Below are positions 12,427-25,110 of a DNA stretch of 64,000 bases, in pieces; position 1 is the first letter of the stretch; every line of letters starts with the position of its first letter. A model generated the notes under the pieces. That model was not told the origin of the DNA. It saw nothing but the letters and a program-made list of their open reading frames with translations, and searched no databases. The stretch lies in the NCBI GenBank assembly GCA_963691815.1, contig OY829654.1:23249771-23313770 (forward strand). The letters run 5' to 3'. A program made the position numbers and the translations under genes. The DNA comes from Echiichthys vipera. Taxonomy: Eukaryota > Chordata > Actinopteri > Perciformes > Trachinidae.

Positions 12427-13582
12427 CTGGAGTGACGGGAAAGTAAAGATGTTTGAAGTCATTATGAAAGATGTTATTGCTGTGCTGACATGTAAACAGC
12501 AGTTCACTGTTGTAGAAATTCCAGATGGTGTCCCAGTTCAGTGCAGCATACTTTCATCATTCTTTCTGCCTCGCTGAAACATGCAATACGCTTTTCCTTA
12601 CAGCACACATTCTGACTTACATTAGCTTACAGCAGTAAAAGCATCTGCAACTACTCACATTTATGTTTTGTTTTTTTCCATTTGGCTGTTTCTGTGAGAC
12701 ATGCAAACAGTAGTAGAAAAAAAGTCTACCATGATTATAGACAGCAGTAGAGCCATAGTGAAGAACAGAGGTTTGGAGTTATGTTGAGAAAAGCTTGACA
12801 AGCTTCTTTTTTGTTAAATTAAGGAAGTACAGTTACATATTTAGCTTAACATAGAAATGTTTCACCTATTAGTGACAAACTCTGAGATACTTGGGATAAA
12901 GTCACTAAAGGAAACAACGAATACTTAGCTCTCTATAGTATACATATAATAAAATATAGTATATTTAAGCCAAACAACTAGAATGGTTAAAGCTAGAATA
13001 TTGACATGCTAATGTTTAGCTCGTTATGCTAGCTATCGTTACGCTTCTTCGTCATAGCATGCTAATGGTAAACGTCCCAGTAACCTTGGAGACAGACAGT
13101 CACGCCCCTCTCAAAATCCCCGTCAGTAAAGACCCTTTTGATTTACTTCCTAAAATCTCGCTAAATATCTTCATCTTACTGTCAAGCCGCCATATTTGAG
13201 ATGAGAGAGGCCTCAGGTTCACTAATATTGATATGTGCGCAGCAGCCTAAGATAATTTGGCAGTGGGTGTGGTGGTCTTTTTTGCCCTGGTTGAGGCCTC
13301 TCAGGCTGCAGAGCCTCACTGGTGTGTAGGCGTTGAGGCTGGCTTTAAGTAACCACATTTGAGACTCATGGTGATCCATCCAATATAAATGAGATTTGAG
13401 ATATTTCACTCAAGACACACTTAAAGACATGGCAACATATGTTTTAAAAAAATCTAAATGAATTAAAATGTAAAAAAAAACCTTTTCAACCTCCTTAATC
13501 TCATTTTATATTGTAATCGTTTGTTGTTTAGTTCAGGATATTTGCATACAGTATAGAGTAATTATTTTTTATTTTATTTTAA

Positions 13583-14180
13583 AGGGACTTTCATGCCTTT
13601 ATTTAACTAGGACAGCTGGAGTTTTGACAAGAAATGGGAGAGAGAGAGAGAGGGCAACATGCAGGGCCACAGGTTGGAGTCGAACCAAGCCCCCACCACA
13701 GCGACTTCCTGGTTGATCCAATAAGGAAGTGCCAAAAACGCCAGTGTCCACCAGGAGCAGTTTGCACGATATATCAATTTCTCATTGACCCCCATGTTAA
13801 CGTAAAGTAAACCTATTTATGGCCTGGTACAAAAAAAACATTATAGTCTGTTTGTTTAGGTCATTCCGTGACAACACTGAGGGGGGTGAGTTTTCTAGTT
13901 TTTATATTATTTTATTACAGGTTAAAGTTTATGAATAAATAGGGGTGCGGCATCTTGAGTGACAGCTATCCCCTGGCCCTCACTCCTCCTCGGAGGTCTA
14001 CCTCAGCCAGATGGACGCATCTCCTTCCCTACAACGTTTTTTGGTAAGAGGAAATGAGGCAGAGTTAGAGTCTGACAAGATGATTTTTTACAGTCTATGG
14101 GTCGAACCCTGGCTGCTGTGTTGAGGACTTTTAACCTCTGTATATAGGATGCCTGCTCTAACCACTAAGCCACTGAGAAC
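13583..14180 (-). mobile_element. tRNA-derived SINE, split by an insertion
   Basis: Two pieces, 13583-13686 and 14101-14180, together make one SINE read on the minus strand. The 5' piece (14180 to 14101) has an A-box-like TTAGTGGTTAGAGCAGG. The B box GGTTCGAC-TCC is at the break. The 3' piece ends with a CT-rich stretch (the GA run on the plus strand near 13640-13652) and AAATAAAGGCATGAAAG. The organisation matches a common teleost SINE. The break is an insertion with an 8-bp duplication (next entry). Confidence 0.65.
13687..14100. mobile_element. 414-bp insertion flanked by 8-bp direct repeats
   Basis: The plus-strand octamer GTCGAACC occurs at 13679-13686 and again at 14101-14108, and removing one copy with the 414 bp between restores a continuous SINE. 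On the minus strand the insert begins CCATAGACTGTAAAAAATCA, a start I recall from abundant fish non-autonomous repeats. An 8-bp duplication suggests a hAT-type or other cut-and-paste element, but I see no clear terminal inverted repeats. The superfamily is therefore open. Confidence 0.6.
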
Positions 14181-14361
14181 TACTCAGGTCTCAGTCATCT
14201 TTAATATCTCCTTGTATCACACTGACACTTACTGCTGAGTCTTCTTTTATTTTATCTCTTTTTTATTTACTTTCCCCTTTTTTTGCTTTACTTTCCAAAG
14301 GAACTGTTTAGATCAGATACATTGACAAGATTACGTCTTAGATTCACTTTGTATAAGCCAA

Positions 14362-14569
<208 letters not shown>

Positions 14570-15042
14570 TGTCTGTTGAGAGAAGGTCGTCGCATATTCA
14601 GCCTTAAACTATGTATCTCTTATCACGGCTGCCCCCTCTCTCAGCCCTTCATAAATCTTTTCTCCTTTAGGTTTCACTTATCTATGGAAACATCTCTTTT
14701 TTCCCCATGCATGTGCAGAGTTTCTGTAAGCTTGAATGTAGCTGTTGCACCTGCCGTGTCCAGGTGTGTGTGATTTCACGCATGAGAGCATTCAGTGGTC
14801 ATATCAGCGTATTGCTGGATAAAGCCATATGGCTGCGCTGGCATGGCATCTGTATTGTGTTATTATCAGTTCACATGTGTTATGCTCGAGTGACTCTATT
14901 GAGACGCATGTGTTTGGATATTTCCAGCTGCTGCGTGTGACTGACCTTTTCCAATAGAATGTTCATTCAAAAAATATTTTTTGCTGTGCGTATGTGCATG
15001 TTTGTACAAGAGTATTTGATACATTTGCAAATGTAAACTAAC

Positions 15043-15386
15043 CTCCATCTGTGTCAGTGACGTCAGCCTCGGCCTGTTCAGGTACAGCTGTTCCTCCAGG
15101 GTCTCAGAGGGGAAGAACAGTCCCCCAGGCAACGCGGCAGAAAAGCTGACATTCAGGATCCCTCCCGGCGCCGCGTCAAGGTCCGGCTGAATGTTGAAGA
15201 TGAAAACATCCTCGACAGGTACGGAGAGCACCGCTGACACGCCCTCCAGGAAGTTACTCAGCAACGGTGACAGGAAGTGCTCCTGGGACATGTTCTGGAG
15301 ACGGACGGTGACACTGCTGCCCAGCATATCCTCGGTGATGATGAGGACACGGAGAATGCACTGGGCTGAAACGCTGTGGGCGCCAT
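15043..15386 (-). CDS. celsr3: celsr3 exon 2: end of cadherin 9 and linker
   Basis: The exon is 344 bp. It completes Asp1922 and encodes residues 1923-2036. In sense, the acceptor CTCTTCAG is followed by ATGGCGCCC, and the donor is ATGGAG|GTTAGT. The first residues, DGAHSVSAQCILRVLIITED, continue the last cadherin repeat begun in exon 1. The following region (VRLQNMSQEHFLSPLLSNFL, then VEDVFIFNIQ and ILNVSFSA) is the conserved segment between the cadherin array and the first EGF module of Celsr proteins. Phase 1 entry and phase 0 exit match the neighbouring exons exactly. The frame also runs upstream to an ATG at 15585, but that stretch is a pyrimidine-rich intron tract and not coding. Confidence 0.95.
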
Positions 15387-15697
15387 CTGAAGAGTTTAAG
15401 AAGAGAGCGGAGGAAAAAAGGTTAGGATGGACATACAGGTTGGGAGGTGAAGGAGTAGGAGATAAAGAAAAATAAAGATAGAGAGGGTTGGAAGACAGAT
15501 GTATAGGTGAACAGGTGAAGGAGTAAGAAGAGGAAGATAGATAACGGGGGAGGCACGAGGGAGAAGGGTCAGAGGTGACAGGCATAAAGAGCAGAGAGTG
15601 AGGGTAAAGAGACAGTGATAAATGAACAGGAGAGGAAGGATTACAAAGGGGAAGATAAAAGGTGAGGAGGCCACAACAATGTCATGAGATATGCAAG
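15387..15697 (-). promoter_or_regulatory. 309-nt AG-free pyrimidine tract before exon 2
   Basis: Reading the sense strand upstream from the exon 2 acceptor AG (15388-15387), the next AG is at 15699-15698. The 309 nt between contain none and are C/T-rich throughout. Such AG exclusion zones mark where the branch point can lie, because the first AG downstream of the branch point is normally used. The absence of AG was checked base by base. A role in distal branch-point use or regulated splicing is inference. Confidence 0.6.
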
Positions 15698-15935
15698 CTT
15701 AGACCACTGTGCATGATAGACTCTGTCTCACTACACAAGTGCATATTTACATATAAATGCAAGATAAAAATAAATCCAGCATTTTCATAACTGCTTTGTC
15801 AACATGACATTTTCCAGTTAATGATGCCTTTAGGCCTAACAGGAATTATTTTGCTACTGAAGTGACATACTGGAGTCTATTCAAAGTCAAAATACTGCTG
15901 AAGGCCACCTCCGGAGAACAGCAACAACAGTACGT

Positions 15936-16143
<208 letters not shown>

Positions 16144-17130
16144 CTATCAAATGTAGAGAAGGTTACACAGTTGATGATTGAAACTGCCAGTGAGCCGATG
16201 TTTAAATAATGTGATGGAAAAAAGTCCTTTTTATTTAATTCAACCACATTTCCCTAACCATAATCCATGCAACAGTTGGCCTAGCAACCTAACAGGTTGA
16301 AAATGCACCCAATTTGTTATGCTGACACTTGAGGAGAACTGTCACATTACTCACATCCAAATACAAAATACTTTTACAGCCAAACAAGTTGCAGAGGAAA
16401 CAAAAAAATGCACCCTTTTACTGGCAACAATTTTCCTTCCAGGAAGTGCAATGTTCTTAAACTGAACAGATGTCGTATGGAGCAGATTGGTGTGGATGAT
16501 TGGGCCAAAAAACACTTTGACAACAGAGGCTGGGTTTTTCTGCATCCAACTTGGAGTTCGATGCCCCTAAAATACTTGGTAAAGTTTGGAGGAGGAGGAT
16601 GTTTTTCACGGTTTTGTTTTAAAAAGTTGATATTTCCAGTGATGATGAAGATACTTTTTTTCTCTGAGCTTCACCAGATGCTTTGAGTTGCCTAAACAAA
16701 ACTTTTACACAATATTCAGTAGCCATGTAAGTAAGCCAAGACCTGCCTGCTGAGTATTGCTACATACACAGATAGCCCAATAGACTGGTGGTTAACTTGC
16801 TAGCTAACAAGTTCACGATCTGTTCACAGGACATGAAGTTTTTATGTAATTGTAATCTGGAAACACATTTCATTAGATGTTCACTTCCACTTACTGTAGA
16901 ATGTGACTTAGTTAAGCCGTTACAATACCTGTCACATAGCCAACAGTATATTTGCTCTTTAATCATCATCTGCTCGGTCAATTATTCAGTGGACAATGGT
17001 TATGTTCTGAAATCCACAACAACAACAAAGATAATGCAACTCTTTAATATTATGTTACAGTAAGAGAGACAAAACAGATCCTCAGTTTGTGAGGGAGTTG
17101 GTTTCTGCTTGTGTATGTGATTTAACAAGA

Positions 17131-17199
17131 CAGACAGAGAAAGAGAGAGAGTGAGTGAGAGAGAGAGAGAGGGAGAGAGGGAGAGAGAGAGAGAGAGAA
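17131..17199. repeat. (GA)n array
   Basis: GA dinucleotides with GAGT and GGGA interruptions. Confidence 0.9.
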
Positions 17200-18270
17200 G
17201 CGGTATCACTGAGTTCTCTCATGTAGAAAATACCATCTCCCTTGTCTGCTCACAACCAGCATTGGTTATAAATTCAACACAGAGCTCCTTTTCTTTGCAA
17301 CGTGTCAAAATCTACAAAATGAGTTCATACGAACAGGTCACAACCCTCCACAAACAACCAACAGGCACGAGACACGTTTAATCTACTCTGGATACAAACA
17401 CAGTCCAGTGCTGCGCTGTATTCTGTATCCCAAAGCAATTTGGCGTGACAAGCTGGATAATCAGCTATAAAAGAATACAAATGCACATGACCACGCCAGC
17501 AGGGGAAGGCAATTTTCTGCAGCGGCACTGAGGCAACGTAAAGGTGAGCCAGGGTGAACGAGAGAATGAAAAGGTAAGAATGCAATTCATGAGGGGTCTC
17601 GATGCAAAAAAGGGCATGGCAAGTAGTAAAAAGAAAGAATGAATGACAAGAGGACGGCAGTGATGGATAAAAGGTGACTGATGTCTGTAAATGGACCGGG
17701 ATGATGTTGACAGAGAGGCAACGAAGGGTGAAGATGGAGGAAGGAGATTTTCTTAAAACTGGAAAAAGCAAAGGATATGAAGGAGAAGGACAAGGACAAG
17801 AGAAAAGAAATGAGAAAGGAATGAAAAAAGAAAAATGAAGAAGGAGCACTTTAATTATGGTAACGCACAGTAAATAATCATTTACTTCGTATTACTATTG
17901 CTATTATATGTCTCTTATATCATTTGCCTTTGCTGACACTGTAAAACATGATTTCCTCATTTACAATTTGTTATTCATTTGCTTTTGACATAAAGTAAAG
18001 GAAGCAAAGGAGGGCAGGAAAGAGAGACACAATAAGAATAAGTCTTAATAATTGTAATTTTTAATTAATGTCAGAGAAGGATGGAGACCAGAAGAAAAAA
18101 GATAAAAAGATAAATACAAAACAACTTAGAGGGAAAAACTGAAGAAAATGGAGAATGAGATAAGAGAGAGATGGAGAGAAAGAGAGGCGGGTGGAGGGAT
18201 GGGGGTTGGGTCGGGTGGCAGCTGGTTTGATTACCGGATTATGAGGAGCCTCACTCCCCACTGACCTCTA

Positions 18271-18450
<180 letters not shown>

Positions 18451-18809
18451 ATCCAGAGTCCTTCGTAATAAATGAACAGACAGAGGGAGGAGTGGCATAA
18501 TGAAGGACAGAGGAGGAAAGCTCCCACAGAAAATCATCAACATTAACATGTTAATCTAATAATTTGTAGAAATAGAATGATGAAAAGATAGACTGCGATG
18601 TAAACATAATGTAGCATGTCTGACTTTAAAATAATATTCAGTATTAGGTGAAGTAATTAAATGTCACCTCGTCTTCTGGGGCTAAAAGCCAGCTTTATTA
18701 TCAGCCCTCCGGATCACGATGCAAAGAAGCAGTAATTGGTGCGGATCTCCCATTGTCATTGAAATGAGATGGGATAATCTGCTGGAGCAGGACCCAATCT
18801 CTCTCTCAA

Positions 18810-18811
<2 letters not shown>

Positions 18812-18881
<70 letters not shown>

Positions 18882-18883
18882 AC
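18812..18883. repeat. (CA)n array
   Basis: CA dinucleotides with one AAA interruption near the 3' end. Confidence 0.96.
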
Positions 18884-18914
18884 TTTTCCTTTTCCTATTA
18901 ACCCTAAACCTGAA

Positions 18915-19215
18915 GTAGTAGTTTGACATTCTGGGCGCTTATTGCTTTCTTGACAAAAGTTGCATAAGAAAATTGATACCAGTCTCGTGTCTGAATGGTA
19001 AATATAAAGGTATAGAGCCAGGACTTGATTAGCTTAGCTTAGCATATAGACTAGAAACAGGAAGAAGCAGCTAGATTGACTTTTTCTTCAAATTTTAAAA
19101 AAAGAAATCCACCTACCAGCACCTGTTACGCTGTCACACAAGTTATATCTTATCTGTTCATTCTGTACAAAAAGCTAAATGTAAAAATGACAAGGAGTAA
19201 CATGTAATTCCCTTT
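18915..19215. repeat. interspersed repeat (GCTTAGCTTAGCAT type)
   Basis: The order of blocks GTAGTTTGACATTCTGGG, GATTAGCTTAGCTTAGCATA, GAAACAGGAAGAAGCAGCTAG, CCACCTACCAGCACCTGT and CTGTACAAAAAGCTAAATGT matches a very common teleost repeat that I recognise by sight. Its class and exact ends are not determinable here. Confidence 0.55.
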
Positions 19216-19419
19216 AAAACATAATGTAGACATAAGAGCAGTATGGTATGGCTGTCTCATCTCACTCAGCAAGAAAACTAAATAAGCATATTTCCCAAAA
19301 TGTCTTAATCTTCCTTTAATGTTAAATCCAGATCTAAACCCTCAACAGGCCTTCAAAGAAGTGAGATCCATTCCAAATTTCCTCTCTTTCCAAAAACATC
19401 ATGCTTACAAAGACAGAAG

Positions 19420-19429
19420 CACACACACA

Positions 19430-19468
<39 letters not shown>

Positions 19469-19627
19469 ACCGTGAGTTTATGCAAATGACAATTGTCATT
19501 TTCGCACTGGAGTCCTTTGGGATAACATGCTTTGCTGCAATAAAAGACGGACAAGTACCTGCTGTTGCACCATACACTCACTCACACACACACACACACA
19601 CACCCCACACACACACACAGACACACT
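19420..19627. repeat. two short (CA)n arrays
   Basis: CA occupies 19420-19466 and a second impure CA block (with CCCC and GAC interruptions) occupies 19574-19627. Confidence 0.93.
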
Positions 19628-20189
19628 AGGATGACAATGCTTATTCAGGAAGTTAGATTATGCATGATTTTGAATAATGTTTGCCACCATGGCTGTGCCC
19701 TGTTTTTAATTGATATTGATCATATTGCAAAGTATAAAACTGAATTACCTCAAAGACGTTTCATTTTAAACGGAAATAAACCACTAACCCAAAGCTTTAG
19801 TCCAACTGCTGGACGATGGTGCTGTTTTTCTCTGCTTTGCCCCTCAAACCAATCCATCTGAACCAAGGATATTTATTCTTTTGTGAGACACACTGTTTCG
19901 TGCACAATTGGCCTCCTGCAGACTGTGTGCTTAACTGTTTTCCGATAAGAAAAAAAGATACAACAATTTGCTCTGTCGGGCATACTGAAAATGTTCCCTC
20001 TGGGTCACATGGCTCACAAGAATCCCCTCCGGGGGCCCACAGGGGATAACAGTGACATCCAAAAAGAAATATTTGACAACTTAACGAAACACATTACAGG
20101 CTAAAATAAAAAATGGTACTCTGTTTTGCCTTGACAGCTTCAGAGGTATTCTTGCCCTCAGCAGCCATTAAATTGTGACTGTAAACCTG

Positions 20190-20191
<2 letters not shown>

Positions 20192-20241
<50 letters not shown>
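20192..20241. repeat. (CA)n array
   Basis: Pure CA over 50 bp. Confidence 0.96.
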
Positions 20242-20244
<3 letters not shown>

Positions 20245-23104
20245 CATTCACAGTAAAACATCTTCATTTGGCTCCCCTTTGCTTCTGCAGCTCAGCTAAT
20301 TTTGCCAACCTGCACTCATCCCTCCACATATGAAGCCATAGAAAATATAGAAAAGAAATGAAAACCAACAATTCAAGCTAAATGGCATTCTTAGCAATTA
20401 GAGCCACCTTTAGAGCCACCTAAACTCTGTGTCCGTTTTCTGTCAGGTCAATGACTCATCCATGTCCTTCTCTGAGATCAGCTACATATGTCACACAGAT
20501 ACATGCCCTGACATGCCAATTACAGTTCTGCTAAAAACCCAAAAGTCATAACCAATAACTCTGCAGAAATATAAAGGTCATTTTCCCAAAAAATCTCCAA
20601 AGTTAGCCAACTCTGGATTATCATTACAAAAAATCTGCTGTACCCACAGATGCCTAATTATAAGGCTTCCTGCTGTGTTATAAAGCACATGATTTTTTCC
20701 AAAACGCTCAGTAAGGAAAAGCTAAAAAGTGATTGAGTGTTAGAAAGTATGTGAAGATCCTTCACTTTACCTCAAGTTTGGCTTTAAAGCAAAGTTATGG
20801 TGCTTTACCTAATACTCTATATGTAAAGTCTCTTGAGATGTGGCACTTTAATACTATTTAATTTATCTCAATTTATCATATCTTTTTGTTTTTGTATCAT
20901 ATTCCTGTTAGCTACTAAAACCATCCAATTGATCACCCAAAAAACTGTAAATTGCAACAAAAAAAATCAGTCTTAATGTCAGCAATTTAATTGCCCATTT
21001 ACAGACGTGTCATGAAACTGCCTCTTATTTGACCCCCGAACCACATTTTTAACAAAAGGGCATATAAATACCAAGTCAGTAATCACCACACATGCATAGA
21101 AAGTAACTCAACGTATCCATTAATTGAGGAAACTATTATAAAATGAATGATTAAATGTACACCTTGACTTGGCCACTTCAGTACCAATTGAAGTCTAATC
21201 AGACACTGATCAGAAAATACTAAACATTTCAGAAATAAAGCTGAGATCTACATGAAGGCCTGTACAGCCATTTAATAAAGAGACAGAATCCCATGTGTTC
21301 AAGGACATAAGTCACCTACTATCCCTCAAATTCCTCCCAAAGCTTATGGGATTCTCAGATGTCAATCATTTTGTCAGACAATATATCGTGTCTGTAAAAG
21401 GGCTGATGTATCATTTTGGATAGAAAGCCTTCATATCCGGAACTAAATCCAGAGGCATCAGCTCTATCTCAGTGAAATATAAAAACATTTTTGACCCGTG
21501 GTGAGAGGTGAGTAAAGGTGATGCTTGGCCATAACTTTCCAATAAGCCAGGAAGTCATAACTAATGCATCTCCCTTTCTCCATGGCACTCTGCGTGCATG
21601 AAAACAATAAAACATTAATAACCTCCCAACTCAAAACCCCACAAATGGAAGGTTATTTTCGCATCTTTAGCACCACGGGAAAACAAAGCATTTCGTAAAT
21701 AACAACTCAGAGATGCTTCTGTGAGCTTTCACGGCTCCTGTGGGCTTCGAGCCAACGTTTTCCCCTACGTGTGTCCGCACTTCAAAGCTGCGGGGAGAGC
21801 TTGGGGCTGGTGTGCATAAAGCCTCTAAGAATAAACACTGATCTGGAATCATCGGCGAGGTCCCATGGATGCGTTAACATCAATACGCCGTGAGAGAGAG
21901 GCTGGCGTCCGATCAGTGCTCTGGTTCTAAGATGCTTTGTGGGCACACGGTCCCCAGCGCCTTAAAGGGTTGAAGGAGTTCATTGCTATCTCCCTGCGCC
22001 AGGTAGCCTGACTAATAGCACGCTCAAAGCTTCCTGAATGTCAGAGCATCCCGAGCTCGCTTCCAGGAAATCCAGACGGAAATAGTCTGCAAAGTAGCGT
22101 ACAATAGAAGCCCACAGCTGGAGTTGAAAACAGCCCCAGAAACATTTTTAAAAGCCGCAATGCGGGGCAGGAGGATGGGTCACAAGGCAGAGCCCTGGCA
22201 TTTTCCTTTGACTAAGTAAGGAAGTCACAGAGTAAAGGCATCTAAAAGACTGGAGATACTGCTCTGATGGTTTGTGAAGATGTATGAACAAAATCTAACG
22301 CAGCCAAACAAGCTTTTGTCCAAAAGCCTCACAACTCTCACAGATGATTTTAAATTATCTGTTTTAAACACAAATTAGTGGTTTCTAGTTCCATTTTTAA
22401 GAATTTAAGACAATAAATGTTTAGGAAGCTGCTGGTTGTCCTGGTCAGGGACACATCAGCTATTCAAATAATTCATAAACACACAAGCAGTGTGCCAATA
22501 TTAAGAAATGCTTGATTTTTAAATGTTCTGTTGATGTGACCTATTGTTCCACACTGAGAAAGGAAACAGATAATCTGCACACTGTTTGATGGAAAAAAAA
22601 ACGTTACATCTTTGAAACACATCTAGCTTTCTCTTGAAGTTTGATTGGCAGAAGCTTTCTATAGTTGCACTTTGATTGATGTTAGTTGGTTGCATTAATT
22701 GCATCATTTTCTTGGTACAAAATAGGACAGTCCATTTTTTGTATACTAACAGTATACTATGGCAATAAGTGTGTATACCGCAGCCAAAACATTTAGCATT
22801 TAATATGAAAAGGGGGCACATTTGACAACAAATCTGTGGTTTCAAGATATCAACTATAAAAAATGTCAGACTCAGTGGGGGGCTGCTCGCTGTAAAAGTA
22901 AAAACAACCTAATCTTTAATCCATTAAGTTGCATTCAAATGTCTTCTGTATTCAAGTTCCTGCTCTTACTGTGGGAGGAAAATCTTGAATATCCATTTTG
23001 TAAGTTTAATTCAAGTTCAGATCTTATCAATGTAGGCATTGATGTCAATTTCAAATATGTTTTGAATGGGGATCATGTATTCTCCCATTTTTCTTTTATT
23101 ATTC

Positions 23105-23270
23105 ATTGTGGCCCTGTGTAGTTCAGTCTGTAAAGGCTAACACAGCCAGGGTTAGAGGTTTGAATCTCATGGCATTGACAATGGTGTGGTTAAGAGCCTG
23201 ACTCCAACTGTATGCAATCTTGGTGCTATAAGGAGTTGGGATTAAAGGGGGGGAAAGCCCAAAAGGGGAG
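23105..23270 (+). mobile_element. tRNA-like SINE remnant
   Basis: The segment begins GGCCCTGTGTAGTTCAGTCT. TAGTTCAGTCTGTAAAGG resembles a polymerase III A box, and GGTTTGAATCTCA about 30 bp later resembles a B box (consensus GGTTCGANTCC). This is the head of a tRNA-derived SINE, not a tRNA gene: no acceptor or anticodon stem can be folded. Confidence 0.5.
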
Positions 23271-23885
23271 ATGTATTACAACTAGCATGCAAAAAACCAA
23301 AACAGTAAAATTGGATTTAGACTGGACAAAAGGCCAATGCTGCTACTCTGAAACACACTAAGAACCGTCACAGTGCCTCCAGCCCATTAGTTTGCAGACT
23401 GTGTATCCACAATCACATGGTTTTAAATCCTATTTCATGCAGAGTTGTCAGATCCCAGTGTTTGGCCTTTCCTGCCTCTCCTCTGTGTTCACAGTCCTCA
23501 ACAACTCCTAATAAAACCCATGAGCAGGTTGAAATTTGGCGTGTAATAAAAAGTGTGAGGATTTCTATGTTGTCAATGGAATAAGTTGCCCACAGGTCAG
23601 GGAAATAAATAGGCAGAGTAGCCCCTGAACAAATGATGATCATTTTAAACATCCATAAAACAGTTTGAGGTTGTTAAGGGAGCGCACAAAGCAACGTCTG
23701 ATGCACAGCCACCTGATAATAAAGCCTGCAACTTACAGAGAGAGTGAAATTATGAACAGCTGAAATGGCAATCCATACAAATAAGTACAAATAAGTGATT
23801 AAATGGATAGCTGCAGAGAGAGGCAGGCCATTCATTAATGCCTGTAAAATAACACAAGCATTAACAATATTGTGTACGCATCAGT

Positions 23886-23938
23886 ACACACAGACACACA
23901 GACACACACACACACACACACACACTCACACACACACA

Positions 23939-24020
<82 letters not shown>

Positions 24021-24128
24021 AGACGCTGGCTTGACAACTGATTTCTGTGCTCTGTTTTTTAAAGCCTTTCTACCCCTTAGGTCTGGGCACACAATATAGT
24101 CAGCGCAAAGTAGAACAGAGTAAAATGC

Positions 24129-24162
<34 letters not shown>
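23886..24162. repeat. two (CA)n arrays
   Basis: CA with CACT and GACA interruptions from 23886 to 24016, and a second pure CA block at 24130-24162. Confidence 0.96.
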
Positions 24163-24163
<1 letters not shown>

Positions 24164-24860
24164 CGACATAATGGTTTAAACCACCCTTTTACAACAGAAG
24201 CACTAAGCCTTTACGTTAAACCCGATACGCTTAACTTGCACACCCACTGAACACAAAAAGCCCTCTTGCATGCAAAGACTCTGACTTTTAGCCCATATCA
24301 CATTGATACACACGCCCTTGCCATGCCTATTGTATGGATAAATAAGACAAAGCCGCACTCTGACCTCTGACATGCAGACGTGACATCTGTTAGCAGCTGT
24401 TTGCAGCAGCAGTCCATCTTGCATCTGGCTTTTGTTTGTACTGTGGTGCTGTGGTTTGTCTTTTCTTTTAAATGTGCAGCCACAGAGACATGTTTGTGTG
24501 AAAAAAGCAGAGCCACACCTTTAACACCACTTTTTTATCATTTTATGCATAAAGAAACATGTTTTCAGGCAATGTTCACAGGGCTCCACCCTAGCGGTTA
24601 ATGTTTTTGAGTTAAGTATTTGGTAACAATTTTGAATCATAATATTTTGGGCTGAATATTCTCTTGTGTAAATCATTGCAGTCCCTCCAGCACCTGAGGC
24701 ATGGTAGCAGCTTTCCTCGCTCCTATCACTGCAAGGCGCTCTGTCGCCTTAAAAAGATCCCAAATTTAAATTTTCCAAACAATTTGTCCTGTCGGTCGGT
24801 GTAATAGCGCAGCAGTAATGATCTGCTCAGAACAGTGTGTGCAGCAAAAGCGACTTCTAA

Positions 24861-25110
24861 CCATCCGTTGTCTGTAATTGCTTATTCTATTCAGGGTCAC
24901 AGGAGCCGATCCCAGCTGACATTGGGCAACACTGGACAGGTTTTCAGACTATCACAGGGCTGACACATAGTGACAGAAAACCATTCACGCTCACATTCAC
25001 ACGTACGGGCAATTTAGAATCAACAATTACCCATAACACCTGCATGTCTTGGGACTGAGGGAGGAAGTACCCAGAGAAAACCTGCTAACACATGGAGCCC
25101 AAACCACCCA
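24861..25110 (-). mobile_element. SINE fragment, same family as 29423-29807
   Basis: On the minus strand this corresponds to the middle and 3' part of the SINE at 29423-29807. It contains the reverse of GGGATCGGCTCC, CAGCTGACATTGGGC and CATGCATGTCTTGGGACTG-type blocks. The tRNA-like head is missing and the copy is old. Confidence 0.6.

Noticed and set aside
15387..15585. Extension of the exon 2 frame upstream to an ATG
   Set aside because: The stretch is the pyrimidine tract of intron 1, lies beyond a good acceptor, and has no similarity to Celsr sequence.
23105..23175. Possible tRNA gene (A- and B-box-like words)
   Set aside because: No cloverleaf with acceptor and anticodon stems can be drawn. 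It continues into SINE-like sequence. The same reasoning applies at 29423 and 61293.
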